Assembly: GCA_013398295.1 (NCBI GenBank)
Contig: VZSF01004764.1
Span: forward strand, 248,001-312,000
DNA length: 64,000 nt
Source: Chionis minor
Taxonomy: Eukaryota; Chordata; Aves; Charadriiformes; Chionididae
Reading direction: 5' to 3'
A program made the translations under genes and the position numbers. Shown in pieces: positions 12,801-24,400 of the stretch. Each line of letters starts with the position of its first letter. The stretch's first letter is position 1. A model generated the notes under the pieces. The model was not told where the DNA came from. It saw nothing but the letters and a program-made list of their open reading frames with translations, and ran no database searches.

Positions 12801-12853
12801 TTCAGTAAGGTATTTAGAGGACCTGGGATCTCAAGTGCTTGTGCATACCTGGA

Positions 12854-12879
12854 TTTTTTTTTTTTTTTTTTTTTTTTTT
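12854..12879. repeat. Poly(T) tract, T26
   Basis: A run of 26 thymines, equal to poly(A) on the minus strand. A retroposed tail would require a recognisable body on the minus strand just beyond 12880, and I do not recognise one. It is treated as a simple repeat. Confidence 0.9.
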
Positions 12880-12950
12880 CCTAGTAAATCTCTTTTTCCA
12901 AGCACTTGTTAAATCATATCTGAGATAAGTATTTTTATCTTGTGTTTTCA

Positions 12951-13072
12951 ACCAGAGACTCAAAATCAGGCTTCTGACTCTGCTACTTACTTTGTGTGTG
13001 ACCTTTGACAAGTCAGCCAGCCACTCTGCTTCAGCTTGCTATTTGTATAATGAAAATAGTGACTACAGTTTT
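12951..13072 (+). mobile_element. MIR/L2-type fragment, sense
   Basis: The order of blocks matches the shared core and tail of MIR SINEs and L2 LINEs: CTGACTCTGCTACTTAC at 12974, then a GTGTGTGACCTTTGACAAGTC-type block (12994-13014), then a degraded CTCAGTTT-CATCTGTAAAATGGG counterpart (13021-13060). MIR and L2 share this 3' region, so the two cannot be separated with confidence. These families were active before modern birds diverged, so in a bird genome this is a strongly decayed fossil. Confidence 0.7.
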
Positions 13073-13283
13073 CAGAATTCATGGAATTAAATATCCAGCT
13101 TGATATATCTTTTAAAAATCTCCTCAGTAGTCAGAAAACAGGAGGGCTGTTCATTCTAAATATAAGACTTGTTGAGATGTTCCAAATTGATTTCAGTGGC
13201 AAATTAGGAGTCCAAATAAGAGATGAGACTCAAGATAATTTCTCGTACCTGAGCTCAAGTTCTGTATAGTTTTGATCACCATA

Positions 13284-13352
13284 TGGATGGGATAATTGAA
13301 ACACAGTAACTGATTTCCCACAAGTCATGAAAGAGGACACTGGGAGAGAGAA
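13284..13352 (-). mobile_element. MIR/L2-type fragment, antisense
   Basis: The plus strand reads like the antisense of the MIR/L2 tail: GATGGGATAATTGAAACACAG, then a TGATTT-CCCACAAGTCA block that corresponds to the usual TGACTTGCCCAAGGTCA, then GAGGACACTGGGA. It lies about 210 bp from the sense fragment at 12951, in opposite orientation. Confidence 0.5.
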
Positions 13353-16335
13353 ATAACTTCCAATTTGGAAAATTTCTAATTCATCAGATTATTTTTCTTA
13401 GTAAAATTTATGTTTTCCTGACAAAGACTAGGCAAAAGAGTCCGAGTTGCCAGCCTTGACCCAGCTTATTTCTTTGACACTGTCCAATAATTAATTTATT
13501 TCCTAATGAAAAATTAGAAATCTTAAGCTCCTAAAATGGCTATAACTTTTTTGCATTATTAAACCTGTGAATCACACTTCTCGGTGGGTAAGGAGCATGT
13601 GGTCACTGAGGCAATTCAGCCTTTGACACGGGTGTAAATGTTAGCTTAAAGAATTCCTGCAGCTTCTCAGCAGTAACACTGACTGTCACAACTGTCATTT
13701 ATAATGTTCTGAAACAGGCAGCTTGGGCCCCATATACATTTATGTATTTATATTGCATATTTACAATATATTTGAACTGTTGTGTATTTACAAATTGTAC
13801 TAACCTTTTAGCATCGTCTTCATATTTCTTTCAGTTCAACTCACAAGTTGGCATTATTTTAGGCATTTTACAACTTCATTCTTGGTCATTTCTCACACAG
13901 AGAGAATTTCAAAGAAGTCATACTCTTTTCAGATTAACTCCTTCTAGTAGTCTGTTTTGCGAGCTGCCTCGGATTTGAGTGCCTGCCCCATGAGGCACGG
14001 TCACCGTTGTATTTGAATAACAACCTTTTTGTAGCCAGGCTCCTTCTCCATATGCAGAAGGTGTCGTGCCCTGCACAGAGCCCATTTATTCCATTGCCAT
14101 TGGCTGTCATCTCCCAGGTGAGAAGCAGCACCAAAGCCACAGGTGGAGAAGACAGGAAGAGGGCAAGCAAGACCTACACAAGGGCACTTATCAAACTGCA
14201 TCAAAGCAGCAGGAAGTCTCAGGAGTTTCTCCAGGAAAATGTCTACCTGCCTCTCTGCATTACCACTCTTCTATGTCCCAAGATCTGGCCTGAAGAGAAG
14301 TTTCAGATACGGATGAATCATTGGTTATGAGCCTGTATCAGAGAGATTGTTTTCAGAGGTGGTAGGAAGGGTCCAGCAAATTAATGGTGCTCTGATAAGC
14401 AGCTTGAGAGAGAAAAATCCTGATGCTTTTCCTCTGAGTTCTTCTTTTTCTTTTTTTTTTTTTTGACTGACCTCCAAAGCTTCAGGGCTTTCACTGCTCC
14501 GCTTCCCTCATGGCATGTCATCACTGAGAGTCCTGCAGCTAGGACAGCAGACAGCACTGTCCATCAATGCCACTTCAGAATCAACAACAGGGACAGTGTG
14601 CAAGGAAAAAACACCAATCTGTGCTCCAAATACTTTTCTGAACATGCAAGGGAAGAGGAAGAGAGCAGAATGCATAAAAAGAGCAGGGGGCCTGCAAAGC
14701 AGGTAGCGGTCAGGACCGGCCAAACCCAGACCATGTCACAGGATCCCGATGTTTGCCTAGTTCAGAGCATCTTGGTGTTCACAGAGGAGCCTGCACTCAG
14801 CAGAATCAGGAATTCTTAGCTCAAACAATCTGGTTTCTCCTTGCAGCAGAGCAGCAGCTCCAAAGAGGAATGACTTTACTATGAAAGAAGGAAAGACAGG
14901 CAGACACTTTGAGAAATGTCCTTCATACGGTTTAGTGCAGTGGCAATGCTCTTGGGAGCCGTCATGCAAAAACAGACAGGAGGAAGAGATGGGAGAAATA
15001 GGTGTTTGAAACAGGGAGGTTTACAGTGCTGAAATGCTCACTGAAGCGCTTTACTCTCTTAAAATTAAGTCAGCAGTGGCAGCTTTTCTTTTTCTCCCCC
15101 CCTTTTTCCCACATGACCTGCTACTCACATTAATTATTTTCTACTATCACCAGCCTTCTGGGCCAAGTCTTGATGATCTCAAGGACAGTGACTTTGCTAA
15201 TGCATCCCGGGGAAGTTATGAAACAGCTCTCAGATGTATAAAATTTTAAAACAAAAACAAAAAACAAAAGTCAAATAATTAGTCCATATTTTCCCAGCAG
15301 GAGTTTATGCCAGATAGGAAAAGTTGCCATCTTTCTGCTTTGTTTTGGCTTTTCAGATGTGATACCTCATTAACACCAGTGCTTTTTTCACCCCAGTCAC
15401 TCTGTTTTTCAGTTCTAGCCATTACTCCAAAGGGAGTGCCTCAGTACGCAGACAAATGCATGTGCATATACATATGCAAAGCCCCTTAGCTCCCAGGTTT
15501 CCTGGATTGCAGAGTTCCTCTCTCCTGCCACAAAGATAACCACTTAACTGTCCCTCTTTCCTTTCAGATTTGGGGATCTGGACCATGCTCACTGCCCAGA
15601 AACTCCTCAAACATATTTCTGGAAGGCTCCTTTGAGCTCCTGTGTGGAGTCAGCTTGCCCCAAGATCCGCAGCACCTTGCGGAATTGGGCTTTATTGAAC
15701 CATCTGGAAATGGAGGGTGGAAAATTAACTGTAGGAGTTACTCAGCATTTTGTATGCCTAGGCCCTTAGAGCAGCTGACAGAGAACTGCTTTAATTATGG
15801 GAAGAGGTGTCTAAATCATCTGTAAACATCGAGACATTCCTTTATTCTGTATCCTCCGCATTTTGCACTTCTCACCTGCTGCAACTAGAAGAGATTTCAG
15901 AGTGTATTTAGTAGGTAATTACCCTGGAACTGCAGATGCAGTTATAAAATGTGAAACTGGCCATATTTTCACTCTTCCTCTTTATGAATAGCCACAAAAC
16001 ATCCACTGTCCAATCAACAGCCCTTAAACCTGAGCGATGATATGTGACCAGCTCCACTGAAGATGTTATCCATTCATGCGAGAAATAAGCAGGCACAATT
16101 GTTGGAGATAATTAGTTTGCACTCCACAGACCCATCACGATCTTTGGCACTGGTAGTCACTTAACGAGAGTGCCACAGGCTGTTATTCTGAGAGCAGGGA
16201 GCTTCTGCACGCACCAGGCCATACAACAAATGTTCGGCTTTTTCATTTATGTGCTACGTGCTTTCTCATGAGAGTTGTGCTGCGCGAGGTGTAGCCAAAG
16301 ACTGGACTTTAAAGCAGCTCTCTTCAAAAGAAGCC
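13353..16335. other. Unique non-coding sequence
   Basis: No gene is recognisable. The segment 13480-13640 is rich in TAAT/ATTA cores (for example CCAATAATTAATTTATTTCC) and looks like a conserved non-coding element. A T14 tract lies at 14451-14464. A small inverted repeat, TGCATAT-AC-ATATGCA, sits at 15463-15478. 16100-16330 also has the texture of a conserved element. Open frames of up to 118 codons show no domain. Confidence 0.55.
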
Positions 16336-16369
16336 TTCACACCTGCTAACAGGGAAATGCAGGTGTGAA
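16336..16369. promoter_or_regulatory. Inverted pair of T-box-like sites
   Basis: TTCACACCTG (16336-16345) and CAGGTGTGAA (16360-16369) are perfect reverse complements 14 bp apart. Each arm contains TCACACCT/AGGTGTGA, the classic T-box (Brachyury/Tbx) half-site. Several T-box proteins bind such sites as dimers with defined orientation and spacing. Each arm also contains a CACCTG E-box, which Snail/ZEB-type factors could bind. The arms are seen directly, while occupancy and function are inferred. Confidence 0.45.
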
Positions 16370-17019
16370 TTTGAAGTAAATCCAGAAACATTGGCGTGAC
16401 TATTCCAGATTTACATCAGTGTGACAGACTAAAAATGGCTTCAGATATTTAAAAACACCCATCTTTGCTGAAATGACAATCTTTCACATCTGTCATATTA
16501 TTGATGTAGCACCTGAATGTCACGGTGGATGACAGTGTAGAAACACGAAAGGTAACAGGCAAATTTTTTAATCTAATTTCCATTCCTTCTCTTATCCCAT
16601 CACATTTTTATACTCCTCAGTGTGACAATAAATGTTTCTCAGTCAACATTCCAAATTTCTACTCAGCTTTAGCTTCCACTTCTCACATATGAGCAGTTAT
16701 GCTGCTGGTTCTTAAACTTTTAATGACATTTTATTTAGGTCAAGCTTGTTTAAAATGGATAACTTATTTCAGAAAATCACACAGTTCCATGCATCCTACT
16801 TGGGCTTACACCATAGTACGTTAAAGGTAGAACCAAGAGTTCTCACCCAGTCAGTACAGAAACAAAGACTTGCAAAGGCCAGTGTTGCCAGATCTTGGTA
16901 CTCTTCACCATGATTACAGTTTTCCTCACAATACAGCTTCTAAGTCAAAAAAAGAATATATCCCAAAAAAATCTAAAAATTATTCCTAACCATTTTGGAC
17001 AAACTCAGTTAATTATAGG

Positions 17020-17040
17020 GAGTTTTGCATGGCAAAACTC
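17020..17040. repeat. Perfect 9-bp inverted repeat, 3-nt loop
   Basis: GAGTTTTGC (17020-17028) and GCAAAACTC (17032-17040) are exact reverse complements around ATG. The region around it is AT-rich and unique. Confidence 0.9.
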
Positions 17041-17817
17041 TGAAGTATTCTTTTTTTCTCCTCAGGAGTGATGTGGGAGGGAGAGAGATTTTTATTTTTC
17101 ATTGATCATAGAGACAGCAGGAGTTCTTTTAAACCAAAACTCAGAGCTTTCTCAACGTGGGTTAGTTGCATATACAGCAGGAGCACTGTACTCCACCTCT
17201 TGGGTGGCAGCGTGAGGCCCTTGTAGAGCAAAGTAGTTCGGCATGACCAAACAACTCTGGTGAAATACTACGAGGCAACAACGCAAGAAAAATCTTGAAA
17301 GTCATAATGTTATTTTAAGGAGTCTACTACACGCTGATGGTCTTGATCATAAAATGATCTCCATTGCATTGAAGAGATTTGTTTCAAACCTCCTCCTGCA
17401 GGCAAGCCGTTATGATGATATAACAGGTCCTGACTCCTGTAATTCATAAGATATGTCCAAGCTGTGAAAAGATGAAACATTCTACAAATCAGTTTAATGG
17501 AGGTCATCATAGAAATGATCCCCATGAACTAGAAACTGTCTGACTAAGCTCAGTGTGCTGTGGCTTGTGACAGAGCTGCACAGCTGCTTTATAAGTTGCT
17601 GGCCAAATAGTGTTTTAAGTCCTTTGCACACTTTTTGGGGTTTGCAGTGTTGGTCATTACAGCTCCATGAAGTCCAGCTCTACAAAATTTCAAGTGCATA
17701 ATCTCCAAGTTAAATTAGCAGCAGTGAGCAGTTCAGTACCTTAATAAAAAGAAGGCATCTACTTATCTTAGTGCTGCTTGTGCTTTATAGCCTCCTGCAA
17801 CAACATCTGTTGGGTTG

Positions 17818-17835
17818 GTGCCTGTGAGCAGGCAC
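17818..17835. repeat. Perfect 7-bp inverted repeat, 4-nt loop
   Basis: GTGCCTG (17818-17824) and CAGGCAC (17829-17835) pair exactly around TGAG. No further extension of the stem is possible. Confidence 0.85.
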
Positions 17836-20800
17836 ACTATGGAGGAGACAAATTTAAAAGCACGATCCTCAAACATCTCTTAATGTCACCGAGCCCAGGG
17901 CCGGGCATTGTGTCAAAATAAAGAATGAGGAATAGATTTTTTTTGTTGGGGTAGTTCTGCTAAAAGACTGGAGGTGTACAAATGTAATTGGGATCAAAAG
18001 TCAGCCTTCCAACCAGTGGCTGCAAGCAGTTAAGGGACAGTCCTCTTCATCGTAAGCATTTGACTACTACTTTGAGATTAAAGACTTTTCAGTTTAAACT
18101 CCAGAAGTGAGATCTGCCTTCATTTGTATAGAGCCACAGGAAACCTCTATTGATGTGACTGAGCCCCCATTTCGAACATAGTGAGATCTGACAGCTATTC
18201 AGACAGTACGTGTACTAGCAAATCTTCCTTTTTCTGGCAAAGAGGAACCATGTTGCACAGGTCAACAAAATCTGCAAAGCTATTAAGTTAAAGCAGTTTG
18301 CAAATGTAATTTCAATAAATATTTGTCTTTTCAAAAATCCAGAGAGCTTGTTTGGTTTAGGTAGGAGAACACAACCATCTGCTGGGAGACAAAACAAGCA
18401 GCTCCAAAGCAGCTTGGATTCCCCCTGAGCAGCCCACTGTTCAAATATCAAAAGTCACTGGGTCCTGGGTATGGCATGTACATTAAGATTTGCTCAGAGG
18501 TTGGCATTCTCCAAGCTCAAACCATCAACTCTGAAATCTGACTCGCAAGCAGAGAAAAGTAACAGCCGATACCTCATCAGCTCTCTATAGTTTAAGATGC
18601 CCTGACAGGAATTTAATTCTATTATTCACATTTTCCTATCACCATTATGTACTGTGATTCCTTTTTTCCCCTCTCATAAAGCTTTATGTTGCATCCCCTT
18701 GGATTTATTTTCTTGGCACAGCAACAGACAGGGGAGAAAATTAAGGCTTATCATGAAGTCTTGAAGGATGTAGTTTTTCAGGTTTCAGGGGGAAGAATTT
18801 TAGGGGAGAGGGTCCCAAGTGAAAATTATTTAAGTCTTTTCAGTAGAGACTTACAGAGTTGAATCAAGCACTTTTCTTGATGTCAAACAGGACCTGAAGA
18901 CTCATGAGTTATACTTGGGGAAAAAAGGGCTGCAACTGAACAGTTATTTCTATATTTTTGCATCCTTTGCAAACAAGTCTACTCAAACCAGAAGTGATGA
19001 ACTTCCAGTGCAACATGGTGCTGGAAGAGCTACTACTGGAGAGAATGGTTAAGAAAGAAGATTTTCCTCTCAAAGAAGACAAGACATAGAAGACTTCCAG
19101 AGAAAGGCCAGTTATGTGAAGCATAAACCTAGTGTGAGAGTACACAGGTGCTTTTCCTTTCTATTTTAGCTATCTTGGTAAGTTTAAAGAGCAAGTTCAC
19201 AAGACCTGTAAATCTTCTGAAACAAGTTTCCCAGTTTGTTTGTTTTGAAGGATTTTTCCCCCCTTCAGAAAGGAACAGATTCAGAACAAGTTATATTCAT
19301 TTTTTTTAATAAAGGTGACATCAGAATAGGTCTAGCAAGAACATCCTCATGCAAGGTTTAAAAATGAGCTTTCTCAACCATAAAATTATTAATTGTCTGC
19401 CTTGTAAAAAGATAAATAAAATGAATGTTTCATTACTGTCAAGCTCTTGATTTCTTGTTTTATATGGAGCAAAATTAACCAGTTTCAGCTACACAAGTAT
19501 GAAAATTTGAGATATGTTGTTAGCTTTCCTGCAAGAAATCATAAAGAGATGATTGTCTTTATTTTCTAATTGAACTTCTTTCAGCCTGGCAGACAGCTCT
19601 TCTCCTAAAAACACTGGAGAACGGTTAGTGCTGGAGCTGTTTTTGAAAAGGAATGCTATCAAAAAGTTATTGCAAAGGTGGCCAAGGGCCTGGATACTCA
19701 GCCCTTTTTTCATCTTTGTCACCACTTCCTTTTGTGCCTCTGAGCAAATTGTTTACCTTCTCTGATCGTTGAGAGATGAGGACTTGTTGCTTACTGCATG
19801 CCAAGAAAAGAAAACTTGATACAGTGCAGCACGCAAATGACTAATAAACTTGTGCGCAAGAAAGACCAAGTGCAAGATGTATCCACTGCCTTGAGCACCT
19901 GTGAGACTCCAACAAACTGCACATCTGCTCCTGTGCTTTCCAAACCACAGAATAGAAAAGGAACCATGGAAAAGGTTGCCTGAAGGAGTCTGTATTGAGT
20001 TTGACCCTAGCAATTTTTAGCTTTGTGTCCCCCATGTAACATCTCATTCCAGCTGCCAAGCATAGGCTATGTAATAGCCACAGTGCTCAGCTTTCGTTGA
20101 TGCAGGCTCTGACTTCCATGCAGTATCTTGGCTGTTCTAAATCTTTTGCTTTATACTTAAAATTACAACCACTTCTATGTGCATTTCCAACAACTGCATC
20201 AATGTAAATAGTTATAATGTTAACATCTCAGAGATACTACAGTCACTACTCTCAGTCATATGTCATTGGTTATTACTTTTAGCTGTAATATATGCCTGTA
20301 AAGCTCTTTGAAATCCTCTGATGAATATAAACAATAACTTTCCAGAAAATTTTGAAGGATCTATGCAGCACTAGATATTATGACCTCGTGTATGCAACAC
20401 ACATTTGCTAAGAAGCAAAGGGGCATAGGTTCAGCTGACCACATGTTGGGATCTCTAAGTTCGTTGTCTGGAACCACCATGTAATCACTGGAAATCTAGT
20501 CAATATATAGTCAATGGAGTTTACCCCGTGACTGATTTGATCAAACAGTTTGCCAACAGCCTCCAATTTAGTACTAAACTCTAAGCTCCACAGATTGACC
20601 AGATTTCCATGTTTATAAAAGTTTATATAACTAGCTCAGGTATAGAAGCTCCCACTGAAGATCCTTGAATTTATGAATATCATCCCTTGTTCCTGACATG
20701 TGTTTTGGTTTGCGTACATTGTCCAGTAATTATAAGAGCCAAGAAGCCTAGCAGGTCTCCTTTTTTCAATGTCCAGTTTCCCTCTCAGTTTTGTACAGCA

Positions 20801-22555
20801 AAACATGCACTTCTGCAAAACAGCAGTTGGTTCCAACTAGCTCATAACAGGGCCTTTTTAATATACAGCTGTCTGCATTTTACTTACCCATCCAAACATA
20901 TTGATAGCAACCAACAGCATTTACATAATATGCCATTTTAAGTAGCTAGGCTGTAAACAAATTTGCAATGTACAAGTGGTTGCCAAGACACCAGTACTGC
21001 GGCACAGAGCTTAGGCAGATTTTATACACTTACATCCAAAAACATAATTCAGAAAACTTCTCTCCAGAGGCTCGTTACATAGTCCCAGCTTGACCAGTAG
21101 AGTCTCTTAGACAGTTACATCTACCTTCCCATACCAGAGGAGCAGCGGGTGAAGTGCAGAGTTTAGTGCCAATCACTCAGATGCAACCAGGTGTATGAAA
21201 AGAAACAGATCAAGGTCATTTAGAGAGTTCATTTATACATTTATACAACATGTAAAATTTCCAGCCATAACGGGTCCAACACACAACACAAGAGTCAAAA
21301 CGCAATAAAAAGTGCAGTTGAAAGTACTGTTGAAATGCTTCAATTTAGGTCCAGTGAATAAAGTTCAAATATGCTTCATGCATATAATATATGTTATAAG
21401 TTACAATAATTACATCATTTACTTATACATTACAGTAATTAATATGTTTGGAGAAGAGCAAAGTCAGAACAAAATGCTTTAATCAGCTTTTTCTTCAGAA
21501 CATTTGGATTATGCAGAAACTGAATTTTCTATCAGAAAATCGTTCCCAGCACAGGATTCTTGGTCATGGAGCTTATGGGCTTAAGAGCACGGCTACAAAA
21601 ATTAAACACTGTGGTATAAGGGCTTTTGTAGACACTACCTATAGTTAATAAGTGATTGAAGGGGAAGCAAAGAGTTTTCCTGAGAAAAACTGAAGTCAAG
21701 GGTGGGTGCTGAAGACTTTGGAAACAAGATTGTCACAGCCATGATGCTATAGGACAAAATAGATCAAGTCAGAAAGACATGGAGGAATGTAACTTTAAGG
21801 GAAGAAGATATATCAGACTGCAGGGTATGAGCAAGTATGTATGGCAGCACTTTGCCAGATCCTAACACTACTGGGTGGCTTTCAAATGGGTTAGCCACTA
21901 ATGTTGGACTCCATTGTACAAGCATTTAACTCAGTTAACAACATTAAAAGACACTCAGCAGAATGGCCACTTATCCCTTATTGTAATGCTGGGTGATATG
22001 AGCATCCAGTCTTGCAGACAGAGGCATCACCACACTTTTGGAAGAGCAAATCAAACACTTCTTTCCTGCAAAATGTCCACGAAATGTTTTCCCTGTAGGT
22101 CATCCACTCGTAATACAGTGACTATGTTGTTAGCCGTGTCCATGAGAGATGAAGAAAGCAAACAGAAAAAATTACTTGATCTACAAAATTCTGGTTTAAA
22201 TTTCAGCCCCATGTAAAAATCTCCCACCAGGAGATGCTCACCTATAAGAAATCATTTTGATCTGAGCCTGTTTCTTACTATTCTGAAGGCAAAGTGTTTC
22301 TAAGAGTTTCATTCAGTTTTCATCCGCATGAACCTTAGTATTTCTGTTGCACACCTATGCGGGTCCTTCAGAAAGGAGGATCTGAACTATGAAGATTTGA
22401 CTGAAGACCTTTGTTTATCCCAGCTTAGATTTTTGAGCTCAAATATGAACAGTTAATTTCATTTTGTCACTGAAATGAAGAGACATACCTTTCTGGTCTG
22501 CTTTTAACATGTCAGATCTTCTAAAAGCCTTCTAAAAGTCAATGGGACTTCCCTC

Positions 22556-22556
22556 N
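22556..22556. other. Undetermined base (N)
   Basis: The only ambiguous base in the window. It lies in unique sequence and affects no recognised feature. Confidence 1.
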
Positions 22557-24297
22557 GCTTACCAATTTCATAATCAATTACAAAATACTTTTGGGGAACA
22601 TTTCACATGTCTAACTGGACACGCAGAATTCAAAAAACCAGGAATACATTCCACCAGAAGAGTTAGTTACATTGAAGTGTATTTAAATTAATAATAAGGA
22701 ATTTCACCACTGAGATGGCATGCTTGATAATGCTAGAAAACAGAATGCCTCATCTGCCAGTGAGATCGGAAGGAACCTGGATTTTTTCTGTTTGGGAAGA
22801 GCAGAGTGCCAGGGAGACCGCTGAGCTGAAATGCAACAGCAGTGTAAGAGGGGATGTGGCACGAGCCACATAGCAGGATTCTGAGGGAAAAGTAATATTC
22901 CTCATGTCATCATGCTGACTATGCACACTGCCGAAAAGAAACTGCCGCAGCCTTTGGTGTGAAGGAGCAACTGCTGTGGTGCAGAAGGTTCAAGTCTGTT
23001 CTATCCATCCATGCTTTTCTGAGGTCACATCGGTCAGTCTCTCAACTCCTGCTACTCTGCAGTGGACCTGAGCACCTCTTGTGCTGACTGGGCTCAGATA
23101 CTGCTCACAGAAACTGAATCAATAGCTAGAAATTCTGAACCGAGATTTGCTAATGGCAAAGTAAAACAAATGGATGCAGCTTTAAAAAAGATAGGGAAAG
23201 GTAGATTCATATTATACCACTTGCCCTGAGAAAAATCAAGATTCCTTGTTTCTTTCACCACCAATTGATACAGAAGAAAACATCGTTCATGAACTGGCAG
23301 AAATTGTCTTAGCAGCATAGGAGTGGATTGAAATCCTATTCTTGATGTGTCAGAGCAATTGATGACAGCAAAACCAAACTGTGTACCCAGTTTTTGTTTT
23401 GGACATCAGTTATGTTAGAGCTCATAAAAGCAAAGCTACGTGTCTAATGACTTGAATGTGATACCACATTTTTCATGGAAGCAAAGCCCTTCAAGATCTT
23501 TCAGGAAAGTGGTATAATTATCAGGACATGTTAGTTGATAGCTGGACATGATTTAAGAAGAAAATGTCCTGGATGACTGGCAGAGTTTTGTTATTCTGAA
23601 GTTAATACACGATAAAAAATTTAACATAACTAACTACAGAAACAGCTGTTACTAAATGTATTTCTGCAGTTGCTACAAGAATTATTTTGAAAGTTTGGAA
23701 GCTTGCCTGTGAGCTCAGTCTAAGATGAACAATACTAGCTCCAGTGAGAGGGAGACAGCAAAATTAGAGGAATCTCATGCTGCCCGAGGGGCAGACTGAG
23801 GAGACTGCAGAAACATGGGTTTCTTTTCTACAGCTGTGTGACTAACTAGACATAAGATATATTGAGGTTTGTTTCTGTGTTTTCTCTGCTTGCCTAGCTT
23901 GAAATTCAGCTCAGTGTTCGTGACTCTAGATACCAACTTCTATTTTGATGGGGTAGAAATGCTGAAAAATTTGAAATAGATCAAAATTAGACAGATCCAG
24001 ATTATGTAGATCCATTTGTCAAGGAGCTCTCCCATGCTGCAGGGTACTTGGAAATAGTTTACCTGGGAGACGGACTTTCTCAGTTCTTGTACCAGAGCAA
24101 AGTGACACAGTAGTTGTGTATCTCGATTTACCAGCAATATAAGCATGCTACTTATCTACATCCCACCCATCTTGAGAAGCCTCCAATAACATGAACAGCA
24201 TTTACATTCAGTTTGCTCCATTTCACAAGATCCACAGAAACCTTTACTTATCTTTAGCTTCTGGGGAAAAAAAAGTGTAAAAGATACAGTTCAATTG

Positions 24298-24400
24298 TCT
24301 CAATTTTACAGGTGGGAAAACTGAAAATTGTAAAGATATATGCTTAAGAGTTCACACTGATTTGGCAGCTGAAACAGGAAAAGGACTTCTAGCCCCTTTA
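24298..24400 (-). mobile_element. MIR/L2-type fragment, antisense
   Basis: The plus strand reads CAATTTTACAGGTGGGAAAA then CTGAAAATTG. This parallels the antisense MIR/L2 tail, which reads approximately ATTTTACAGATGGGGAAACTGAG. A decayed block follows in the place of the GACTTGCCCAAGGTCACAC region (24350-24365), then GGCAGCTGAAACAGGA. It is decayed but collinear over about 100 bp. Confidence 0.5.

Larger units (their letters stand above)
3412..12853. other. Unique non-coding sequence
   Basis: About 9.4 kb without a recognisable gene or dispersed repeat family. All open frames are below 115 codons and lack domains. Small features inside it are listed separately: an RFX-like palindrome (4921), a duplicated 17-mer with hairpin (6535), a CCAAT inverted repeat with AP-1 core (7894), a bulged hairpin (8434) and a perfect hairpin (9805). 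A TG-rich simple stretch lies at about 3729-3770. The segment 9460-9630 has dense ATTA/TAAT cores and may be a conserved element. 12560-12850 is strongly C/T-rich on the plus strand, without an identified source. Confidence 0.65.
16370..24297. other. Unique non-coding sequence
   Basis: No gene or repeat family is recognised over about 7.9 kb. Open frames stay at or below 100 codons. Small inverted repeats occur at 17020-17040 and 17818-17835. A short tandem pair (TTCTAAAAGCC/TTCTAAAAGTC) sits near 22518-22540. One undetermined base lies at 22556. Confidence 0.65.

Noticed and set aside
12570..12884. 104-codon ORF ending in a phenylalanine run
   Set aside because: The frame reads through C/T-rich DNA and the T26 tract, producing artificial Ser/Leu/Phe-rich protein with no coding evidence.
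12854..12950. T26 tract as the poly(A) tail of a minus-strand processed pseudogene
   Set aside because: The sequence beyond 12880 does not resemble a retrocopied gene and no target-site duplication is visible.
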